Source of the DNA: Serratia marcescens
GTDB lineage: Bacteria; Pseudomonadota; Gammaproteobacteria; Enterobacterales; Enterobacteriaceae
DNA length: 64,000 bases
Direction: 5' to 3'
Assembly: GCF_006715005.1 (NCBI RefSeq)
Contig: NZ_VFMJ01000001.1
Span: 1,922,001 to 1,986,000, forward strand
A model generated the notes under the pieces. That model saw only the letters and a program-made list of their open reading frames with translations, ran no database searches and was not told where the DNA came from. The position numbers and the translations under genes are program-made. This document shows positions 43,001 through 53,013 of this stretch, piece after piece. Each line of letters opens with the position of its first letter. Position 1 is the first letter of the stretch.

Positions 43001-44521
43001 ATGAAATATGTCCACCCCGGTTTGCCTGGCTCGCTGGTCTCGTTCCGCAAACGCTATGGCAACTACATTGGCGGCAAATTCGTCGAACCGGTATCCGGCA
43101 ACTACTTCACCAACACCTCGCCGGTGACCGGCCAGCCGATCGCCGAATTCCCGCGTTCCGACGCCAAAGACATCGAACTGGCGCTCGACGCGGCGCATGC
43201 GGCGGCGGACGCCTGGGGCAAAACCAGCGTGCAGGAGCGCTCCAACGTGCTGCTGGCGATCGCCGATCGCATCGAGTCGCGGCTGGAGATGCTGGCGCTG
43301 ACCGAAACCTGGGACAACGGCAAACCGATCCGCGAAACCCTGAATGCCGATCTGCCGCTGGCGGTCGACCATTTCCGCTACTTCGCCGGTTGCCTGCGCG
43401 CGCAGGAAGGCACCGCGGCAGAGATAGACCAGAACACCGTGGCCTACCATATCTATGAGCCGCTGGGCGTGGTCGGCCAGATCATTCCGTGGAACTTCCC
43501 GCTGCTGATGGCCGCCTGGAAACTGGCGCCGGCGCTGGCGGGCGGTAACTGCGTGGTGCTGAAACCGGCGGAACAGACCCCGCTCGGCATCAGCGTGCTG
43601 ATGGAAGAGATCGGCGATCTGCTGCCGCCGGGCGTGCTCAACGTGGTGCAAGGCTTCGGCGCCGAGGCCGGCGAAGCGCTGGCGCGCAGCAAACGCATCG
43701 AGAAGATCGCGTTCACCGGTTCCACACCGGTCGGCCGCCACATCCTCGCCTGTGCGGCAGAGAACATCATCCCCAGCACCGTCGAGCTGGGCGGCAAATC
43801 GCCGAACATCTATTTTGAAGACATCATGCAGGCGGAGCCGGAGTTTATCGACAAGGCGGTTGAGGGGCTGGTGCTCGGCTTCTTCAACCAGGGTGAGGTC
43901 TGCACCTGCCCTTCACGCGCGTTGATCCAGGAATCCATCTACCCGCAGTTTATGGAGAAAGTACTGGCACGCATCGCCACCATCCGCCAGGGCGATCCCT
44001 TCGATACCGAGACCATGATCGGTGCCCAAGCGTCAAAACAGCAGTATGACAAGATCCTGTCCTACATCGACATCGCTAAAAACGAGGGAGGAAAAATCGT
44101 GGTGGGTGGCGAACCCGCCCAGCGTGGCGACGAAGTGCAAAACGGGTTCTACCTGCAGCCGACGTTGATTACCGGCAATAACAGCATGCGTTTCTTCCGC
44201 GAGGAGATCTTCGGGCCGGTGATTGGCGTCACCACCTTCAAGGATGAGGCTGAGGCTCTGGCGCTGGCCAACGACACCGAGTTCGGGCTGGGCGCCGGGC
44301 TGTGGACCCGCGACATCAATCGCGCCTATCGCATGGGCCGCGCGATCAAAGCCGGGCGCGTGTGGACCAACTGCTACCACCTGTACCCGGCGCACGCCGC
44401 GTTCGGCGGCTACAAGAACTCCGGTATCGGGCGTGAAACCCACAAGGCGGCGCTGTCGCACTATCAACAGGTGAAAAACCTGCTGGTCAGCTACGACGCC
44501 AAACCGCTGGGCCTGTTCTGA
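43001..44521 (+). CDS. exaC: NAD-dependent acetaldehyde dehydrogenase, ExaC/AldB type
   Basis: A 506-residue aldehyde dehydrogenase. Its opening ([20 protein letters not shown]) and length agree with ExaC-type acetaldehyde dehydrogenases of ethanol oxidation. Catalytic residues are Glu in [12 protein letters not shown] near 264 and Cys in [11 protein letters not shown] near 303. ATG 43001 has AGAGAGG nine bases before it; the frame extends 28 codons upstream across the sigma-54 promoter, which excludes the longer form. It converts acetaldehyde to acetate in the cytoplasm and pairs functionally with the convergent AdhP. Confidence 0.88.
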   Translation: MKYVHPGLPGSLVSFRKRYGNYIGGKFVEPVSGNYFTNTSPVTGQPIAEFPRSDAKDIELALDAAHAAADAWGKTSVQERSNVLLAIADRIESRLEMLALTETWDNGKPIRETLNADLPLAVDHFRYFAGCLRAQEGTAAEIDQNTVAYHIYEPLGVVGQIIPWNFPLLMAAWKLAPALAGGNCVVLKPAEQTPLGISVLMEEIGDLLPPGVLNVVQGFGAEAGEALARSKRIEKIAFTGSTPVGRHILACAAENIIPSTVELGGKSPNIYFEDIMQAEPEFIDKAVEGLVLGFFNQGEVCTCPSRALIQESIYPQFMEKVLARIATIRQGDPFDTETMIGAQASKQQYDKILSYIDIAKNEGGKIVVGGEPAQRGDEVQNGFYLQPTLITGNNSMRFFREEIFGPVIGVTTFKDEAEALALANDTEFGLGAGLWTRDINRAYRMGRAIKAGRVWTNCYHLYPAHAAFGGYKNSGIGRETHKAALSHYQQVKNLLVSYDAKPLGLF

Positions 44522-44539
44522 ACCGGGCATAACAACAAG

Positions 44540-44565
44540 AAGGCCACCCGCGGGTGGCCTTTTTT
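44540..44565. terminator. Bidirectional Rho-independent terminator
   Basis: AAGGCCACCC (44540-44549) pairs with GGGTGGCCTT (44552-44561), then TTTT. It separates the convergent exaC and adhP genes. Confidence 0.9.
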
Positions 44566-44573
44566 AGCGATGC

Positions 44574-45590
44574 TTATTTCGCCATGCCGAGATCGATCAC
44601 CATGCGACCGCGGATGGTGCCCGCCTTCATCTCGTCGAAGATGGCATTGATATCGCCCAATGGTCGTTTAGTCACTTTCGGCGTCACTTTGCCTTCGGCG
44701 GCGAACTGGAACGCCTCTTTCAGATCTTCGCGCGTGCCCACCAGCGAACCCACCACCTGAATGCCGTCCAGCACCAGGCGCGGAATGCTCAGATCCATGC
44801 TCTCCGGCGGCAGCCCCACCGCCACCACTTTACCGCCGGCGCGCACCGCATTGACCGCCGAGTTGAAGGCGGCTTTCGCCACCGCCGTCACCACCGCCGC
44901 GTGAGCGCCGCCGGTTTGCTGCTGAATGATCTCCTCCGCATTTTGCGTTTTGGAGTTGATGGTCAGATCGGCGCCGATCTGTTTGGCGAATTCCAATTGG
45001 CCATCGTTGACGTCGATGGCGATCACTTTGGCGTTAAACACGTTCTTGGCGTACTGCAACGCCAGGTTGCCTAGACCGCCCAGACCATAGATGGCGATCC
45101 ACTGCCCCGGCTTGATATCGGAAATTTTCACCGCCTTGTAGGTGGTAACCCCGGCGCAGGTGATGCTGCTGGCGGCGAAAGAATCGAGCCCGTCCGGCAC
45201 TTTCACCGCGTAGTCCGCCACCACGATGCACTCTTCCGCCATGCCGCCGTCAACGCTGTAGCCGGCGTTCTTCACCGAACGGCACAGGGTTTCGTTGCCA
45301 CTGACGCAGTATTCGCAATGGCCGCAACCCTGGTAAAACCAGGCGACGCTGGCGCGGTCACCCACTTTTAACGAGGTGACGCCCTCACCGACGGCGGAGA
45401 CCACGCCGATACCCTCATGCCCCAACGTAATGCCCGGCACCTCGCCGAAATCGCCGTTTTTCACGTGCAAGTCGGTGTGGCACACCCCGCAACACTCCAT
45501 CTTCAACGCCGCCTCGCCGTGCTTCAGCGGGCGCAGCACTTTATCCTGAATGTCTACGGTATGGTTTTTCGTCACTACGGCAGCTTTCAT
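44574..45590 (-). CDS. adhP: Zinc-dependent alcohol dehydrogenase
   Basis: A 338-residue medium-chain dehydrogenase matching the ethanol-active AdhP of enterobacteria. Catalytic zinc ligands are Cys37 (CGVCHTD), His58 and Glu59 (LGHEG); structural zinc cysteines are at 89, 92, 95 and 103 ([11 protein letters not shown]). The NAD site is [11 protein letters not shown] near 168-178. It oxidises ethanol to acetaldehyde, or the reverse. It converges on exaC, so one locus covers both steps from ethanol to acetate. Confidence 0.92.
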   Translation of the reverse strand: MKAAVVTKNHTVDIQDKVLRPLKHGEAALKMECCGVCHTDLHVKNGDFGEVPGITLGHEGIGVVSAVGEGVTSLKVGDRASVAWFYQGCGHCEYCVSGNETLCRSVKNAGYSVDGGMAEECIVVADYAVKVPDGLDSFAASSITCAGVTTYKAVKISDIKPGQWIAIYGLGGLGNLALQYAKNVFNAKVIAIDVNDGQLEFAKQIGADLTINSKTQNAEEIIQQQTGGAHAAVVTAVAKAAFNSAVNAVRAGGKVVAVGLPPESMDLSIPRLVLDGIQVVGSLVGTREDLKEAFQFAAEGKVTPKVTKRPLGDINAIFDEMKAGTIRGRMVIDLGMAK

Positions 45591-45860
45591 GGTGTTTTCC
45601 TTAGCAGAATGGGAAGTACAGTTGTTAATGTAGTGACTGTATTCAGTGAGGGCAAGCGCCGCGTGTTTTGTGTAAAAACAAATAATTAAATATGAATCAG
45701 CATGATTATTTCATAAAAAACAATTAACAGACGGCGCGATCTCATTCGGATTGACAGCCGCCCCGGCGGCGGCGGATGATAAAAAAAAGGGTCAGGTCGC
45801 CTACGTGTCATCAACGAGACACGATCGGACCACCAACGCAAAATGAAGGGGCAACTGCAC

Positions 45861-46061
45861 ATGTTCTCCAAAATACAGTTCCGCTGGTGGAGCGCGCCAC
45901 TGGCGGTGCTGCTTACCGTTGCGCTCTTTATGGCGCTGGATAGCTGGGGCCTACCCCTGGGGGGGAGTGGCTTGTTGCGTTCGCTGCTCGTGAGCGGCGT
46001 CTGCGTTATTTTGCTGTATGGCATCAACCGGATCGCCGCAAAACAAACATCCAACCGCTGA
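45861..46061 (+). CDS. Small inner-membrane protein of unknown function
   Basis: A 66-residue protein with two predicted transmembrane helices (SAPLAVLLTVALFMALDSWG and SLLVSGVCVILLYGINRIA) separated by a Gly-rich turn, with a basic N-terminus (KIQFRWW). ATG 45861 has AGGGG nine bases before it; ATG 45843 in the same frame has none. About 40 bases upstream is an inverted repeat CGTGTC-N8-GACACG (45804-45823) that could be an operator. I do not recognise the family. Convergent with the sulfur-module genes. Confidence 0.6.
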   Translation: MFSKIQFRWWSAPLAVLLTVALFMALDSWGLPLGGSGLLRSLLVSGVCVILLYGINRIAAKQTSNR

Positions 46062-46126
46062 CACCACGCCCCTGCTGCCGGCGCCGATGATTTCTGTCTA
46101 TTCCGCCTGAAATTTTGCTGTTTGAC

Positions 46127-47416
46127 TCATGCCTTGAATCGATTAACAGGAATTTTGAGGTAGTGCTGCCCGTCATCTTCGCAATCAGGCAGAACGCCGC
46201 CGCGAATATTGACCTGCAGCGCCATCAGCATGAGTTCCGGGTGCGGCAGCGTCGCGTCCCGCTGCTTTCTTTGCGCAATAAACCGGGATTTATCCATGTT
46301 GACCACCCAGGGATTGTTCTCGCGCTGCTCTCTCACGGTGCTTTCCCAGCGGGCCTCACGCCCCGCCGGGCGGTAATCATGGCCGGTAAACAGGCGGGTA
46401 TCCGCCGGCAGGCTCAAGATCCGCTGCAATGAATCCCACAAGGCCTCCGCATTGCCGCCAGGGAAATCGGCCCTTGCCGTGCCGCTGTCCGGCATGAAAA
46501 ACGTATCGTGGATAAACGCCGCATCCGCAATGTAGTAAGTGACGGACGCCAGCGTGTGCCCGGGAGACAGTAAGACTTCAGCGCGCAGGTTGCCGATAAA
46601 AAAGACGTCCCCATCTGCAAACAGCGCATCCCAGACGGTATTGGCGGGAGGCAGGTCTTTTAAATTATAGATCTCTTCCCATATCTCCCGCACGGCGGTA
46701 ATTTTTTCACCGATGCCGATGAAGGCGCCGGTTTTCTGCGCCAGCCAGGTGGCGGCCGAAAAATGATCGGCGTGCGGGTGCGTATCCAACACCCAGGCCA
46801 CACCCCACCCCCGCTGACGGATAAAATTCAGAATATCGTTGGCCTGTTGATGCGAGACCGTGCCCGATCGGCGGTCAAAATCCAGCACCGGGTCGATAAT
46901 CGCACAGCGGCGCGCCTCGGGATCGGCAACCACATACTGCAGGCTGCCGCTTTCCGGCTCATAAAACGCGTGAACTTCCGCAGTGGCCCGCACGGACCGA
47001 TGCTTGCCATACCAGCCAAGCGCCTTATCGGCGTCCGCGCCATATTCGTCGCATTGGCGGCGAAATTGCGCTTCATCTATCTGACCTTCGCGCAGCGCAT
47101 ACAGCAGGGAAAGGCCGGCAGAACGAGCCCCGCTTCTGCAGTGCGCCAAAGTCTTCTCGCCTTGTCGCAACAAAAACTGGAAGGTGTAAACGGTCTCCCA
47201 GGTCAGCGTATCGAACGTATAAGGAAGATAGACGTAACGCATCCCCTCTTGTTCAGCCAACGCTTTCTCTTGCTGATGGTCAAGATACTCCCCCGGCTCT
47301 TCGTCCGGCCGATTGTTGACGATAAGGCGGTAGCCCTGTTGAGACAGCGCCTTGAAATCACGCGCTTCAGGCGCGCCCGAAAAGGAGAGCTGAGGGTGGT
47401 AAGTGCGGATGTGCAT
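46127..47416 (-). CDS. Rhodanese/phosphatase-like plus persulfide dioxygenase fusion (Blh type)
   Basis: A 429-residue two-domain enzyme. Residues 1 to about 110 form a DUF442 rhodanese/phosphatase-like domain with the active loop HCRSGARSAG. The rest is a metallo-beta-lactamase domain of the ETHE1 persulfide dioxygenase group with THPHADHF near 213 and later GHT and GHDY metal sites. The fusion transfers sulfane sulfur and oxidises glutathione persulfide to sulfite. ATG 47416 has GGAAGGA seven bases before it; an upstream in-frame ATG is less likely. The sulfite-exporter gene is 17 bases upstream in the same operon, and a sulfide:quinone oxidoreductase is divergent. Confidence 0.87.
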   Translation of the reverse strand: MHIRTYHPQLSFSGAPEARDFKALSQQGYRLIVNNRPDEEPGEYLDHQQEKALAEQEGMRYVYLPYTFDTLTWETVYTFQFLLRQGEKTLAHCRSGARSAGLSLLYALREGQIDEAQFRRQCDEYGADADKALGWYGKHRSVRATAEVHAFYEPESGSLQYVVADPEARRCAIIDPVLDFDRRSGTVSHQQANDILNFIRQRGWGVAWVLDTHPHADHFSAATWLAQKTGAFIGIGEKITAVREIWEEIYNLKDLPPANTVWDALFADGDVFFIGNLRAEVLLSPGHTLASVTYYIADAAFIHDTFFMPDSGTARADFPGGNAEALWDSLQRILSLPADTRLFTGHDYRPAGREARWESTVREQRENNPWVVNMDKSRFIAQRKQRDATLPHPELMLMALQVNIRGGVLPDCEDDGQHYLKIPVNRFKA

Positions 47417-47433
47417 GTTTTTTTCCTTCCGTT

Positions 47434-48219
47434 TCATAGGCTTTTAAATAACATATACAGGGCCAGCGCCAGGAGCATAAGGGCATAGAGCACATTGATG
47501 ATGTCCTCGCGTTTTTTCAGGCGCTCGGCGAGCGCTACCCCCACCACACCGCCCAGAACACCGCCGACGATGAGCCAGCACGTAATCGCGATCGAGACCT
47601 TTCCGGACATGGCATAGCTGGCGCTGGTCGACAGCCCCATGGCCGCCACGACCACCAGTGAGGTTGCTACCGCTTCAACCATCGAGAAGCGGAAAAACCA
47701 GACCAGCGCCGGCACAACCAAAAATCCGCCGCCGATGCCCAGAAAGCCCGCCAGCCCCCCCAGGGCCAGGATGCTGGGCCATACGATGGCGGGATGAATG
47801 GCAACATGGGGGGACGGCAAGGGGGACCCTGCAAGGTGATTTCTTTTCAGCGTCAATCCGGCGACAACCAGCATCAACAGGGAGAACGGCAGGGTTAAGT
47901 AGTGCCCGTCCGTGATTTTTCCCATCTGAGATCCCGCCAGCGCGCCCATGACAGCAACCAGCGAAACGACAAGCCCGGTCTGCCACCTGACGTTGCCTTT
48001 GGCAGCGTGCGCTGCCAGGTTGATCAGCGCGTTAATGGCTACCGACATGGCGCTGGTTCCTATAATCAAATGCGTATCCGGCACTTTCACCATATACAGC
48101 AATAACGGCACGCAGACGATTGATCCGCCGCCGCCGGTCAGGGCCAGGAGGAATCCCACAATTCCCCCGGTGACCACTAACAGCATCACGATATAAAAAC
48201 TGAAATGGAAAAAATCCAC
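47434..48219 (-). CDS. TauE/SafE family sulfite/sulfur-compound exporter
   Basis: A 261-residue inner-membrane protein with about eight transmembrane helices and the two Gly-rich repeats of this family (FLLALTGGGGSIVCVPLLLYM near 23-43 and GGLAGFLGIGGGFLVVPALVW near 153-173). Such proteins move sulfite or related organosulfur anions. It is the first gene of the minus-strand operon whose second gene makes sulfite from persulfide, so removal of sulfite from the cell is the natural role here. Confidence 0.87.
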   Translation of the reverse strand: MDFFHFSFYIVMLLVVTGGIVGFLLALTGGGGSIVCVPLLLYMVKVPDTHLIIGTSAMSVAINALINLAAHAAKGNVRWQTGLVVSLVAVMGALAGSQMGKITDGHYLTLPFSLLMLVVAGLTLKRNHLAGSPLPSPHVAIHPAIVWPSILALGGLAGFLGIGGGFLVVPALVWFFRFSMVEAVATSLVVVAAMGLSTSASYAMSGKVSIAITCWLIVGGVLGGVVGVALAERLKKREDIINVLYALMLLALALYMLFKSL

Positions 48220-48280
48220 TGCGCCAATCCCTCAATGATGCTCATGCCATTTATTAACGATCAGTTACCCAGCAATGTCA

Positions 48281-48304
48281 AATAACTTATTTCGATTAGT
48301 TATT
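48281..48304. promoter_or_regulatory. Inverted repeat in the divergent sulfide-module promoter region
   Basis: AATAACT (48281-48287) and AGTTATT (48298-48304) are separated by ten bases, within the 191-base AT-rich gap between the exporter operon and the sulfide:quinone oxidoreductase gene. The geometry suits a dimeric repressor, such as the ArsR-type sulfide sensors that control similar operons elsewhere. No such regulator is encoded in this window. Confidence 0.5.
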
Positions 48305-48410
48305 ACATATAGCAAAATGGAATATGTGATTTTTTATATAACCACAAGTTCTATGAATTCGCTTTTAATCTGGGCGACAACCCCCTACTTTCTTATGAAA
48401 GGAGGCCTGC

Positions 48411-49649
48411 ATGAAACCAGAAAAAATAAATACCCAGAAAAGCGTCGTTGTTATTGGCGGCGGCTCATCCGGAATAGGTATCGCGGCAAGCATAAGGAAG
48501 CGAGTTAAAGGCATCGATATAACGGTCGTGGAGCCCAACGACTGTCATTATTATCAACCGGCGTGGACCCTGGTGGGCGGCGGGCTCTTTGATATCAATA
48601 AAACGCGGCGTTCCCTGCGCGCTGTCCTGCCCTCAGGAACCGCATGGGTACAGGATAGCGTTGTCAGGGTTGAACCCAGTCAAAAATACGTCGAGACCCG
48701 CCAAGGACAGAAAATAAACTATGACTTTCTTATTGTTGCGTGTGGCCTCATTTTACGCTGGGATAAAATAGAGGGGCTTGAAGAAACCCTGGGATTAAAC
48801 GGCGTCACCTCTAATTATCGCTTTGACCTTGCCGAATATACCTGGCAACTGGTACGGGAAATGAAAGGCGGCCAGGCGATATTTTCTCAACCGACGCTAC
48901 CCATAAAATGCGCCGGCGCACCGCAAAAAGCCTTGTATTTGTCATGCGATCACTGGCGCCGCCAAGGCATCCTGAATAATATTAACGTCAATTTCTGCCT
49001 TGCGGGCACGGCGGTTTTCGGCATTCCACAATTTGTCCCCCCGTTGACCGAGTATTTGGGAAAATACCGTGCACAGGTCAATTTCAATCATAATTTAATC
49101 CGCGTTGATGGCAAGAATCGGCAAGCGACATTTGCCGTAGAGACAAATGAAGAAGGAAAACGCGAGTTAACCCTGCCCTTCGATATGCTCCACGTCGTAC
49201 CGCCGCAATCGGCCCCGGCGTTTATTTCTCAAAGCGGGCTCGCGGAAGGATCCGGCTGGTGCGATGTGGATAAATTGACGCTGCAGCATAAGCATTGGCC
49301 GGATATTTTTGCGGTAGGCGACTGTTGCTCAACGCCAAACGCCAAAACCCTGGCGGCAGCCAGAAAGCAGGTGGTGGTGGTGGCGGAAAACGTCGCGGCA
49401 CTGATTCATGGCGCGCCTCTCACTGCCCATTATGATGGTTATGGCTCCTGTCCATTGACGGTTGAGAAAGGCAAAGTTGTGCTGGCGGAGTTTGGCTATG
49501 ACGGTAAATTGCTGCCCACGTTTCCCCTGCTCGACGCAACCCAGCCCAGCCGTCTGGCCTGGTGGCTGAAAGCCTGGTTTTTACCCCGGTTTTATTGGGC
49601 GGGCATGCTGCGTGGGGTTGAATGGTTTGCCGGAAGCAAGCGGCCGTGA
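48411..49649 (+). CDS. Sulfide:quinone oxidoreductase-like FAD enzyme
   Basis: A 412-residue flavoprotein with the FAD motif SVVVIGGGSSGIGIAASIRK near 11-30 and a second nucleotide block IFAVGDCCSTPNAKT near 305. Cysteines in the positions used by type II sulfide:quinone oxidoreductases are present (KCAGAPQKALYLSCDHW near 165-180). The amphipathic C-terminus with tryptophans (WWLKAWFLPRFYWAGML) fits attachment to the inner membrane and quinone access. It would oxidise sulfide to a persulfide handed to the Blh-type enzyme encoded divergently. AAAGGAGG precedes the ATG. No alternative start is needed. Confidence 0.87.
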   Translation: MKPEKINTQKSVVVIGGGSSGIGIAASIRKRVKGIDITVVEPNDCHYYQPAWTLVGGGLFDINKTRRSLRAVLPSGTAWVQDSVVRVEPSQKYVETRQGQKINYDFLIVACGLILRWDKIEGLEETLGLNGVTSNYRFDLAEYTWQLVREMKGGQAIFSQPTLPIKCAGAPQKALYLSCDHWRRQGILNNINVNFCLAGTAVFGIPQFVPPLTEYLGKYRAQVNFNHNLIRVDGKNRQATFAVETNEEGKRELTLPFDMLHVVPPQSAPAFISQSGLAEGSGWCDVDKLTLQHKHWPDIFAVGDCCSTPNAKTLAAARKQVVVVAENVAALIHGAPLTAHYDGYGSCPLTVEKGKVVLAEFGYDGKLLPTFPLLDATQPSRLAWWLKAWFLPRFYWAGMLRGVEWFAGSKRP

Positions 49650-49775
49650 CGCACACTCGGCCCCCTCGTCGTTCTGGCCTCAGCAGACGCTTGACTATTT
49701 GGCGAGACAACGCCACCATCGCTTGCAGGTCCATCAGGCTGATTGCGAGCCGTTACCACTACCGGTCGATCATCG

Positions 49776-50069
49776 ATGAAAAATGCCCCCGCAGTGACGA
49801 TCCACTACTGTTCACAATGCAACTGGCTGCTGCGCGCCGGCTGGATGGCGCAAGAGCTGCTCAATACCTTCGGCGACGATCTCGCCTCCGTCACCCTGAT
49901 GCCGGGCACCGGCGGGGTCTATCAAATCAGCGTCGATGGCGTGATGATTTGGGATCGCAAAATTGACGGCGGCTTCCCCGATGCGGCGCAACTGAAGCAG
50001 CGGCTGCGCGATCACAGCTTCCCCGATCGCTCTCTCGGCCACAGCGACGGTAAAAAAGCCAGGCACTGA
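49776..50069 (+). CDS. SelT/SelW/SelH (Rdx) family protein
   Basis: A 97-residue thioredoxin-like protein with the family CxxC at Cys12 and Cys15 (IHYCSQCNWLLRA) and the LMPGTGGVYQISVDGVMIWDRK strand region. Animal members are selenoproteins; bacterial ones carry cysteine, as here. A redox role is assumed but not defined. The in-frame ATG 49743 lies 11 codons upstream, but family members start near residue MKNAPA, so 49776 is used. No strong ribosome site is present for either. Its neighbour on the minus strand is a CPBP protease gene. Confidence 0.82.
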   Translation: MKNAPAVTIHYCSQCNWLLRAGWMAQELLNTFGDDLASVTLMPGTGGVYQISVDGVMIWDRKIDGGFPDAAQLKQRLRDHSFPDRSLGHSDGKKARH

Positions 50070-50091
50070 ACATCCGGCGGCAAGCACAGCT

Positions 50092-50754
50092 TCAATTTAA
50101 CGCATAGCTGGCCGCCATCACGACGCCATTCATGGTCATATGCAGCCCAATGGGCAAATAGATCCCTTTGGATCTCACCCTGGCGGCCGTTAACACCAAC
50201 GAGATGAGCACCAGGGCTGCTAATGTGCGCCAATCGGTGTACTGGGTATGCAAAACGGCAAAGATGACAGACACCGTTAACGCGGCCCAAAGCACCTTAT
50301 CGTTAAACCAATACATCAGTGCGTTAAACAAACAGCCGCGAAATACGATCTCTTCATAGACGGGGACGACGAAAACCAACAAAGCGGCATTGAGCGCCAA
50401 AATCTCGCCGGGCAATGCCACCTGCTCCATCACCCAGGTTTCCGTTTTTTCCACGCCCATCAAACGCGGGAAAATAAACTGAATCACCAACAGCGCGAAC
50501 AGCAGCAGCGCAAAATCGTTGCGTTTAACCTCGCCTTTGCCCAATCCTTCTCTACGGCGGAAAAAAAGCAGGTATAACGAAAAGATAGCGACAAATTCCA
50601 TTCCGTACAGCAACGGCAGCAATAGCCCTTGTCGCATCAAGGCGGCTCTGTTCTCTATGAACAACGGAATAAATGTAATCAGGAACATCAGCAAAAACAT
50701 GGAAAAGCAGCCATTAACGGCTCGCGTTCTCGTGATAAACGCATTGTCGACCAT
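50092..50754 (-). CDS. CPBP family intramembrane metalloprotease
   Basis: A 220-residue inner-membrane protein with about six to seven hydrophobic helices and the CPBP/Abi motifs: EEIVFRG (glutamate pair and Arg), FAVLHTQ (FxxxH) and HMTMNGV (HxxxN). These form the glutamate-histidine metalloprotease site inside the membrane. The frame is open 65 codons farther upstream, but ATG 50754 (MVDNAFITRT) has AGGAT seven bases before it and the upstream part lacks homology-like features. The substrate is unknown; bacterial members are linked to bacteriocin self-immunity or peptide processing. Confidence 0.82.
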   Translation of the reverse strand: MVDNAFITRTRAVNGCFSMFLLMFLITFIPLFIENRAALMRQGLLLPLLYGMEFVAIFSLYLLFFRRREGLGKGEVKRNDFALLLFALLVIQFIFPRLMGVEKTETWVMEQVALPGEILALNAALLVFVVPVYEEIVFRGCLFNALMYWFNDKVLWAALTVSVIFAVLHTQYTDWRTLAALVLISLVLTAARVRSKGIYLPIGLHMTMNGVVMAASYALN

Positions 50755-50933
50755 ATAACCATCCTTAGTTTTGAGCAGCGATTGACCAAACGGTAGCAAG
50801 GCAAGAGACCGCGGCAGTTTATCCCCATGCGATATCATTGTCATGAACCCGTTCGAAGCGAACGTCCATTCGCAAATTTCTCCAAGCCATTGGCAAGCGG
50901 TTGATTTCGCCTGGGCTACCTGCGTTATACTGA

Positions 50934-51464
<531 letters not shown>

Positions 51465-51477
51465 CAGCGCGCTACCA

Positions 51478-51500
51478 CACCCGATCGCCAGGATCGGGTG
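51478..51500 (+). terminator. Hairpin after yqhA
   Basis: CACCCGATC (51478-51486) pairs with GATCGGGTG (51492-51500), loop of five. Only a C/T-rich tract (CCTTGCCTCCCTTTCC) follows, so efficiency is uncertain. Confidence 0.6.
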
Positions 51501-51658
51501 CCTTGCCTCCCTTTCCCCCATTCTTCGCCTGTTTCTCCGCCGTAATGTCTTTCATCTGGCACATCTGATGATAATTTTATTATAATGTTATTACACTCAC
51601 CATGGACTGAACGCCGGCCATCGCACCGGTTTCGCCGCAGACAGGATCACGCGCCCCC

Positions 51659-52114
51659 ATGCCACTGAATGGTCACCCCCTGCAATTCAACGATATTCAG
51701 GCGATTTTGCCTCATCGTTATCCCTGCCTGTTGGTCGATCGCGTGCTGCCCGCCGGCACCTGCATTGCCGAAGGGCGGCTGAGCGCCATCAAGAACATCA
51801 CCGCCAATGAGCCGACGTTCTGGAGCGGCCACGCTCACTTCGCGGGTTTTCCCGGCGTCCTGCTGGTAGAAGCCCTGGCGCAAAGTACCGGCCTGCTGGC
51901 CCATTACTATCTCGGGGCGCTGAACGAAGGGGAACATTACTATTTCGCCGCCATCCAGCGGGCGCGGTTTTATCGCGCCGCCCGCCCCGGCGACCAGGTG
52001 CTGATGGAGGTCGCCTTTGTGCGCCGGCGCGGGGCGATCGCCCGCTTTACCGGCCGTGCCAGCATCGACGGCCAACGCATTTGCACCGCCGATTTCATGT
52101 GCGCCCGTAAATAG
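51659..52114 (+). CDS. FabZ-like hotdog-fold dehydratase
   Basis: A 151-residue hotdog-fold protein related to 3-hydroxyacyl-ACP dehydratases: LPHRYPCLLVDRV near 18-30, NITANEPTFWSGHAHFAGFPGVLLVEALAQ near 46-75. The catalytic pair would be His58 and Glu71, but the loop between them is one residue shorter than in FabZ and lacks the usual GHFPxxP pattern (GHAHFAGFPGV). It stands outside the lpxD-fabZ-lpxA cluster, so it is a paralogue with perhaps a specialised fatty or polyketide substrate. The downstream spermidine-synthase-like gene begins 30 bases later. Confidence 0.8.
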   Translation: MPLNGHPLQFNDIQAILPHRYPCLLVDRVLPAGTCIAEGRLSAIKNITANEPTFWSGHAHFAGFPGVLLVEALAQSTGLLAHYYLGALNEGEHYYFAAIQRARFYRAARPGDQVLMEVAFVRRRGAIARFTGRASIDGQRICTADFMCARK

Positions 52115-52144
52115 GCCGCTTGCCAAAGGAGCCCTGCGAATACC

Positions 52145-52933
52145 ATGTCTCTGGTTGACAGCTTACTCAGAACCCTCGATTTCTCTCCGCGCGGCCAGGT
52201 GATCGCCCGCGAAGCCGACGCCTGGGGCGAAATCATCGTTTCCGATCACAAGGACTACCGCACGCTGCGGTTTGACGGCATCTGCGAGCAGAGCAAGATG
52301 AGCCTCAGCAACCCCGCGCAGCCGATCCACAACTACATCAAAGCGATGCTGATGGCGGTGGCCTGGCAGCCGCCGACGTCTGCGCTGATCCTGGGACTGG
52401 GTGGCGGCAGCCTGCTGCGTGCGCTGCACGCCCTCGATCCGGCGATGCGCCTGGACGTGGTCGAGCTGCGCGCTGCGGTGATCGCCGTCGCACGCCGTTA
52501 TTTTACGCTGCCGGCCACCGACACCATCAGCCTGCGCACCGCCGATGCCATGGACTTCGTGCGCCCGCCTGCCGAGACGCGCTACGATCTGATCTTCTCC
52601 GATCTCTATTCGGCATTTGCCATGGATCCGCAACAAGGCAGCCAGACCTTCCTGGAAAACTGCGCCGCGCGGCTGAACGACGGGGGCTGGCTGGTGCTGA
52701 ATTACCACGATCTGCCCGACGAAAACAGCCTGCTGTACCATAGCCTGCACCGGGTATTCAACACCGTGCTGTTTTGCGTCGCGCCCAGCGGCAACGTGAT
52801 TATTTACGCCACGCTAGCCCAGGTGACGTTGCCGCTGAGCGCGCTGCGCAATCTGGCCGCCGGCAGCGGTGAACTGTTCCACTGCGAACTCGGCTACCTG
52901 TCACGCAAAATAGAGCGGCTGTATTTCCGCTAA
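52145..52933 (+). CDS. Spermidine synthase-like methyltransferase-fold protein
   Basis: A 262-residue Rossmann-fold protein of the spermidine synthase superfamily, with nucleotide motif ALILGLGGGSLLRALHALDP near 80-98, acidic DVVELRAAV near 105, and YDLIFSDLYSAFAMD near 148. The SpeE catalytic D-x-x-D region reads FSDLYSAF, so true aminopropyl transfer is doubtful; members like this are common uncharacterised paralogues. It follows the FabZ-like gene by 30 bases in the same direction, which suggests a shared role. Substrate unknown. Confidence 0.78.
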   Translation: MSLVDSLLRTLDFSPRGQVIAREADAWGEIIVSDHKDYRTLRFDGICEQSKMSLSNPAQPIHNYIKAMLMAVAWQPPTSALILGLGGGSLLRALHALDPAMRLDVVELRAAVIAVARRYFTLPATDTISLRTADAMDFVRPPAETRYDLIFSDLYSAFAMDPQQGSQTFLENCAARLNDGGWLVLNYHDLPDENSLLYHSLHRVFNTVLFCVAPSGNVIIYATLAQVTLPLSALRNLAAGSGELFHCELGYLSRKIERLYFR

Positions 52934-53013
52934 AGACGAGCGGCGACGCGGTCTGGCTGGCCGCTTCGCCCACGTGGTATTATCATTCAGTTATCATTCT
53001 CTGGAGGATCCTG

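Noticed and set aside
48275-48508. A 77-codon frame overlapping the start of the sulfide:quinone oxidoreductase gene
   Set aside because: It runs through the divergent promoter region and then out of frame into a clearly identified gene.
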